Of a DNA stretch of 64,000 nucleotides, positions 58,589-64,000 are shown piece by piece (position 1 is the first letter of the stretch; each line of letters opens with the position of its first letter). Source of the stretch: Chiua virens (taxonomy: Eukaryota > Basidiomycota > Agaricomycetes > Boletales > Boletaceae). The notes beneath the pieces are model-generated. The model saw only the letters and a program-made list of their open reading frames with translations, did no database searches and was not told the DNA's origin. A program made the position numbers and the translations under genes. Location of the stretch: positions 992,001 to 1,056,000 of the forward strand of contig JAHNUO010000011.1 in the NCBI GenBank assembly GCA_019787685.1, in the 5' to 3' direction.

Positions 58589-59618
58589 ATGGCCCGTCGC
58601 ACAGCCGTCGTTGAGGAATTCGACGACGACACCGACCTCCCCCTCCCATCCCGCTCCTTACTCCCAGACCCTCGTGGCGCACTCCTCGAAGAGATCGGTG
58701 CATCAGACGACGACGACAGCTCGGATGATCCTGACCAAGTTACCGCTGGACCAGCATCTCCACCCAACTCCCAGCTCCGTCCTCCACCGTCCTTGGGCCC
58801 CTCGGCCAAACCACCAACGAATACGATCACGGATGTAACACCATATAAAAAGTATGTCGTTGAATCTCACGTGAGCTCGGTCTCACACCCCAACCACACA
58901 GGTGGACGTGTATATACCCCATATACATCGACGCAAAGCGGCCCTATGGCACTGGCGAGCGCAGGATCGCACGCGAGAAGAGCGTCTGGTGGCCTCTCAG
59001 CAAGGATATTGCCGACGCTACCAACCGTCTTGGCCTCGGCACACTACACGAAGTAAACAAATCTCATCCGCGTGACTGGGAAAACCCAGGTCGCGTGCGC
59101 GTGCAGTGGAAAAAGGATGGGCGGCTCGTCAACCCTGCGATCAAAACCAGTGCGTGCTCATCTTTCTCGTTTACCCTTGCTCATTTTTATTGACAATGTT
59201 AATGGTTGGTTCGCGACGGGCAGAGAGACAGCTGTTGGAGATGATCTCGTTCCAGATACAACGGATAAAACCTGATAATATTCCTCGACCGCCATATACC
59301 ACGCTATCACTCCCCGTCACTCCAGCTGTCCCAACAGCCAAAGCGCCAACATCCAACAAGGGCAAACAGCCGATAAAGCCCAAGGGCGGTGGAAATGTGC
59401 CGCCTTTGTTGACGCAGAAAGCAAGTCGTCTACCTGCACCCCCACAACCAGAACCACCCTTGGCAAGCCGTGTATCACCGTATTCGCCAGCGCTGGCTAC
59501 GGGTGTGTTGGTGGAGACCATCAAGGCAGGTATGAATGCACAAGATCAGGGACCAGCTGGCCCTGGAATCGGGGGTATCCAGAAAGGCAAGCGGAAAGTC
59601 GTGAGGGTGAGGGGATAA
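58589..59618 (+). CDS. SEC65: Signal recognition particle 19-kDa subunit (SRP19/Sec65)
   Basis: RNA-binding subunit of the signal recognition particle, needed for SRP RNA folding and SRP54 loading. It has an acidic, Pro-rich N-terminal extension (MARRTAVVEEFDDDTDLPLP) up to about residue 85. The SRP19 domain then runs TPYKK-WTCIYPIYIDAKRP, RPYGTGERRIA, KSVWWPLSKDIADATNRLGL, HPRDWENPGRVRVQWKKDG and KRQLLEMISFQIQRI. A low-complexity C-terminus ends in a lysine-rich KGKRKVVRVRG typical of Sec65. Two introns (about 58852-58902 and 59152-59222) are certain from the domain continuity. The frame is intact. The gene is divergent from the JTB-like gene. Confidence 0.92.
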
Positions 59619-59882
59619 CCAAAGGCTCTGGAGTGTTGTTGTAATGGACATGAGGAGTATCTACAAGTGTATTGCAATCCATCATCACTCTTGACGATGT
59701 CGGTGAGCGAGAGAAACGTCATGGAGCTTCCAATATGGTTCATGATCAAATGACTGCTTTGATGCCGCTTTGTTTGTAGGAAACTCACTCCACGAGTCCG
59801 AGATTGTGAGTTGAAACTGTCCGGAGTCGTAACAGTTCTAAAAGGTTGATCAATCATTGTATCACTTGTGGAGGCACTGCTA

Positions 59883-60741
59883 CAGTCGACTCCCACATAA
59901 CCGATACCTCTCGGGACATGCCCAAGAGTATACGTTATGAGAGAGTATTTGTTCTCGGGAGATTGGCCTGCTGAGACAAAACAGTCAAATTTTTCGAGCG
60001 GTATTTAACAACAATGATATGTAGAGTAGTACGAGGCTAAGTACGTGTAAGATAATCGGTAACCTTCCCGTTCACCATGCTCTCCATCGCAGTAACTCGG
60101 GTTCTTTGTTTCGACGAGCGCAACATATGTCAGCAGCCCCGCACAAATTCATTGTCCAACTCATCGACAACATCCTCCAACATGCGAACGGCCTCAAGCG
60201 GCTCCTTTCGCGTGCGACACGGCTTCAGATCAACCTTCATAGCACCGGCGACGTGTTGTTCATCAGCCTCGCTCATTGCCTACACAGCGCGTGCCTCCAA
60301 GACAGACTGCCAAATGTCTTTGTCTGTAGACTGTTGCCTACAAAATGTTGTGTTTCTCCTCGTCTGAGTCGAGGAACTCGGGAATGCTCACCCGATTTGC
60401 ATGTTGAAGGACACCGGTCACCTCCAAGCTATCCAGCGCTTTGTTGAGAATAGTCTCGGCAGACTCAGGCTCGGCGAGAGTGAGGTTTAGGTCACTCCTG
60501 CCTTGGTTGTCGTTGCACTCCCATGCTTGCTAGCAAAAAATTATATAATATACTACCTAATTTGGTTATATTTCGGATGTTGTATCGGTTTTGCATACGA
60601 GAAAATGCTATCGGGTATGCGATATGGGAGAGTATTTGTTATAGGATGGAACTCCCGCATTCCAAGTCGGGAAATGTAAAAAGGTATACATTAGAAGGGA
60701 GTATCGCTTTTACCCCCTATTCCTTATGTGGGAGTCGACTG
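59883..60741. mobile_element. Non-autonomous pogo/Tc1-mariner-like DNA transposon (859 bp)
   Basis: Perfect 18-bp terminal inverted repeats: CAGTCGACTCCCACATAA at 59883-59900 and its complement at 60724-60741. They are flanked by TA on both sides (59881-59882 and 60742-60743), the TA target duplication of the Tc1/mariner/pogo group. A short transposase relic lies inside on the minus strand. The element is internally deleted. Confidence 0.9.
60130..60530 (-). pseudogene. C-terminal relic of a pogo/Tigger-type transposase
   Basis: The minus strand shows ETILNKALDSLEVTGVLQHA followed by NRVSIPEFLDSDEEKHNIL and a stop (60338-60340). After a gap, EPLEAVRMLEDVVDELDNEF occurs, with a stop at 60130-60132. 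The order and style (ALDxLExxGVLxxxNRxSIxEFL, then an EAxxxLExxxDxLDxxF helix) match the C-terminal ends of fungal pogo-like transposases. The catalytic DDE domain is missing, so the element depends on a transposase elsewhere. The family call is by eye. Confidence 0.5.
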
Positions 60742-60743
60742 TA

Positions 60744-61540
60744 GTACATTACATAGAAGCTGTTCGCACTAAACAACCAGCTCCGAAGACTTCAATTACA
60801 TAATCGGTTCGGTCTGGTCCGGCTAGCCTTTCATTTCAACCACAGTCGACCAGTACAGGTCTCTGGAACGCGATCACCGCTTTGTTACTTCGTAAGTCCC
60901 TCCGCTACAGGCAATCGATGATGCTGTTCACTGTATCTCCAAGTACACAGTGAATTGCTCATCCCAAAAACTTCACAACTTTCCGACGAAATTTCATTGT
61001 GATGTGAAATACGCCAACGGCGGGAAAACCAGTAACATCCAATGATTCACAAGTATCCGTGAGGTCAGGACTGGTGCTCGCTTTGGTTACTGATCCAATA
61101 ATAAGCTCGGTGCTTTGTGGTCGGGCGCAAGTTGGTCAGCGATGTGAACCCATCTCTTCGTTTGGTTATCAGATTAAAATTTTACCACCAACCACCCCTT
61201 CCTTTCCTTGCTGCATAGTCAACATCCGTGTACGAGGTTCCTTCGACCCTGACTATCCCGTATACCCGAGCCCGAAATGAACTTCTTCTCAGTTCGGATG
61301 ACAAAGTGTTGGTCTCCTTGTCACAGAGTGGGACTACCCAAACGGTTTATTTCCTCGCATTCGCCGCGCTGCCAAGTGTCCGCATGGGTAACACCGCGGG
61401 TTGGCAGACAGCACTAAACGCGAATAGACCACGTAACTCGAGACATATCATATCCGGGTTTATTTATCTGTATCTAGCATTCATTTCTCAAACAGCAGCC
61501 GAATGGTATAAAATCGCGGTCCCGTCACCGCGCTTATGCA
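60744..61540. other. Intergenic region
   Basis: No supported gene; the promoter of the MFS gene lies at its end. Confidence 0.5.
61507..61513 (+). promoter_or_regulatory. TATA box of MFS gene
   Basis: TATAAAA, 28 bp before the first ATG (61541). At this distance the mRNA leader would be very short, so a downstream ATG may be used. Confidence 0.4.
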
Positions 61541-64000
61541 ATGTCGCCCCCCAATCTGCTCGTTACTAGCCAAGTAGTTGCTCCAGCGTCCCAGAGGGTG
61601 TTTGGGTCGACACCTTCTCTTGACCAGGGTTCTACAGTCAAGCGCGGCCGCGAGGAAGGATCTAGTTCAGACCTCGTTGACGAAGAGGAGGGCCAAGAGC
61701 AACCCGCGCTCGCGTGGTTGAGGTTACTCCTTGGCAAGCGAAGAGATGACTCGCCACGATCCTGATGCCATTGCCACAAGACGATCCCCATTTGACGATC
61801 CTCACCTTGCACCCTATTATTGGCCAAAGACAGACTACGAGAACATCCATCGTTTCGATCCATCAGCAAGGTGGACCTACCGAGAAGAGAAGGCAAGCGA
61901 TTCGTAATTCTTGTTTTCTGGACCTCCATTGTTGACTGTAATCAAGGCACTTGTGCGCAAGATCGACTGGAAGATTATGGTCATGGCCGTTTTGGGTTTC
62001 CTTGCACTTAATCTGGATCGTAGCAACATCACTCAGGCGAATTCGGCCTAGTTTTCTATTCGATCTGCATTTGACTACGGACGGTAACTAGCATTTCGTT
62101 TCCACAACTCATCCAATACATCGATAACATTCGAAATCAGATTTTAACTTCGCGAACACCATCTTTCGCATCGCATACATATGTACGGAGCTGCCCTCGC
62201 AATTGATGTCAAAGCGAGTACGTCCGTCTCATCAGCATTCGGGGCGTGATTCACTTGCGATACCAGTTTGGGCCTGATCGCTGGATGCCAATTCAAATTT
62301 GTCTTTGGAGTGAGTCTGCTGTTGGTTCCGTTCACTGATACTGAAGAGTGATAGGCATCGTCTCACTGACTCAATTCTGGCTTTCGGACAAAAGGACTTT
62401 CTTTCTCTGCCCTGCGTTGCTCGGGTACGATGACTTTTTTCTTTTCTTGTCATTTCACGTCGTACCTAATTCTACATACATCAGACTTGTCCAAGGAGGG
62501 TGTGACATCACTAGTTCTGCTTTGAAGAATCACTGATCTTACCCATTCCAGCTTCCATGTCCTGTCCGTCCTCCAAGTTCTCGTCGCGGTTCTTATGTAT
62601 ACTGACTGTCTTCCAGATTTTTACACAAGAACTGAACTTCCCATTCGCTTGGCGGGCTTATGGATGTCCATGAATCTTTGTAACATAATCTCCGGCTTCC
62701 TTGCCTATGGTATTCTCCATCTCGATGGTCTTGCCGGGAAAGCTGGATGGCGGTAAGCAACCTATACATGAGAAGTCTGATCTTGTCTGATCATATGAAT
62801 TCGAAGGTGGCTATTCTTGATAGAGTGAGTGATGCAGTCATTCTATTGCTACTTTACTTACTTACACCCACAGGGGATTGATAACATCTACCATAGGTGT
62901 TGCCTGTTTTTTCAATATGCCTCCATCACCCACGCAGACAAAAACGTGGTTCCGCCTAAAGGGATGGTTCACCGAGCGTGAAGAAGTCATCATAGTCAAC
63001 AAGATTCTGCGTGATGACCCAACCAAGGTGACGGATGGCGAATTCAGAGATTGATATGCTGACCGTCATTAGGGTGACATGCACAACCGAGAGGGCCTGA
63101 CTCTGAAATGTCTTTGGAATGCCATCTGTAACTATGACCTGTGGCCCGTGTATATTCTGTGAGTACGACTGACTGTGATGATTAGCTCATACTCAACACC
63201 ATTTGTAGTGGACTGATGACCGGAATACTGACCGGAATACCCAGTAGCCCACCTACTAACTACCTTACCCTCTTGCTACGACATGCGGGGAAAGTAAACG
63301 CTATATATTCATATCGATCTAACGTTGAACATGCTCTAGGTTCAATACATTCAACACAAGTTTATTGACTATACCCTCTCAAGCGATCGGGATCCTCACT
63401 ACATTCCTCTTTGCGCTTGTGTCAGAGCTAGTTTGTGAACGTACGTTCACGTCGATAATGGGGGATGTATGGGTGTTGCCATTTCTGGTGGCTCTGTATG
63501 CTTTACCATCAAGTCCGAGTCCCTGGCTCTGCTTCGTCAGTGCTGTTCGTTATCTGTTCGGAGAGGTATTCATTGAGTGACAGGGATTGCTCACCGGGCT
63601 CCTCTCGTATCCGTGTGTCTTTTCGTGACTGTCTTCCGATGCGTTAACTGAACGTCGAGGTCAGCCGTACTCTTCCCATCCTAGTAAGATCAGCGTTCAA
63701 TCGAAGATCCACGGGAACCGAAATTTATTCATGACAGGCCGGACTGTGCTCCACGAACTCGGGTGCGGTGGCAAGCCGTACCGTCAACGCGACCTTGTTC
63801 AACATGTACGTCCTCTTTGTTTACCCGTTTGTCTAGACTGAGGTCGATTGATGTCTAGATTCATCGAAGCAAGCTTCGCCATCTCAACTCCGATATACGT
63901 CGCCAGCGATGCGCCGAGATGTTTGTTTTTTACCACTTTTTTTCTGTAGCGAGAATGAGTCACGGTCGGCTTCAGATGAACGGGGAAACAGAATGTTGAT
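61541..64000 (+). CDS. MFS transporter, anion:cation symporter (Dal5/allantoate permease-like), 3'-truncated by window edge
   Basis: Twelve-span major facilitator of the Dal5/Tna1 type, which imports small organic anions or vitamins; the substrate cannot be deduced. Cytoplasmic N-terminus from 61541, then TDYENIHRFDPSARWTYREE. ALVRKIDWKIMVMAVLGFLA opens TM1, followed by LDRSNITQAN, the family signature. Further blocks: NFANTIFRIAYICTELPSQL, FGPDRWMPIQICLW, TELPIRLAGLWMSMNLCNII, GWRWLFLIEG, GLMTGIPSSPPTNYLTLLLR and NSGAVASRTVNATLFNM. The final RGNRMLI is typical of the conserved end region, so little is missing. One intron (61893-61946) begins GC rather than GT (AAG|GCAAGC). Extra single bases break the frame near 61762 and 62051. 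The region around 62430-62560 is poorly conserved. Confidence 0.82.

Overview
The window is nuclear DNA of a filamentous basidiomycete, most likely an Agaricomycete. Coding sequence is split by many GT-AG introns of about 50-60 nt, and the gene families (paired Ftr1/Fet3 iron uptake, fungal rhodopsin-like 7TM proteins, GH18 chitinase, Dal5-like MFS carrier, Furry/Mor2/Tao3 morphogenesis protein) fit that group. The species cannot be named from the sequence alone.

Layout. 1-2691 is the 3' part of a mitochondrial-type isoleucyl-tRNA synthetase, followed by a giant Tao3/Mor2/Furry gene (2846-10546) and a DUF4336-like gene (10824-12025). 12026-15281 is gene-poor. 15282-22383 holds two tandem paralogues that combine many C2H2 fingers with a C-terminal RING finger. 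22700-26848 is a divergent FTR1-FET3 pair with four ATCWGATAA sites between the start codons. A serine hydroxymethyltransferase (27210-29169), an F-box-type gene on the minus strand (29853-31162) and a P-loop GTPase-like gene (32057-37543) follow.

The most unusual object is inside the GTPase-like gene: 29 complete copies (plus one partial) of an ~86-bp unit that begins GTAAG and ends YAYAG/ACAG. Each unit looks like a complete intron, and successive units are always separated by exactly three bases. Those three bases vary while the unit is conserved. A solo LTR has inserted into the array, and four non-repetitive intron-like segments with the same 3-nt spacing follow it.

39469-51302 is a tandem cluster of five minus-strand 7TM genes. 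Then come a type-B carboxylesterase-like gene whose nucleophile elbow lacks the usual Ser (52025-54136), a GH18 chitinase (55796-57424), a JTB-like small membrane protein head-to-head with SRP19/Sec65 (57961-59618), a non-autonomous pogo/Tc1-like transposon (59883-60741), and an MFS transporter that runs off the 3' edge.

Conserved genes carry repeated single-base frame breaks, mostly one extra base, in the first 10.5 kb, in the 7TM cluster and after 52 kb, whereas FTR1, FET3, SHMT and the second zinc-finger gene read cleanly. This pattern looks more like unpolished assembly than biology. Frame-broken genes are therefore reported as genes with breaks, not as pseudogenes. Exon boundaries were derived by eye from splice signals and reading frame.
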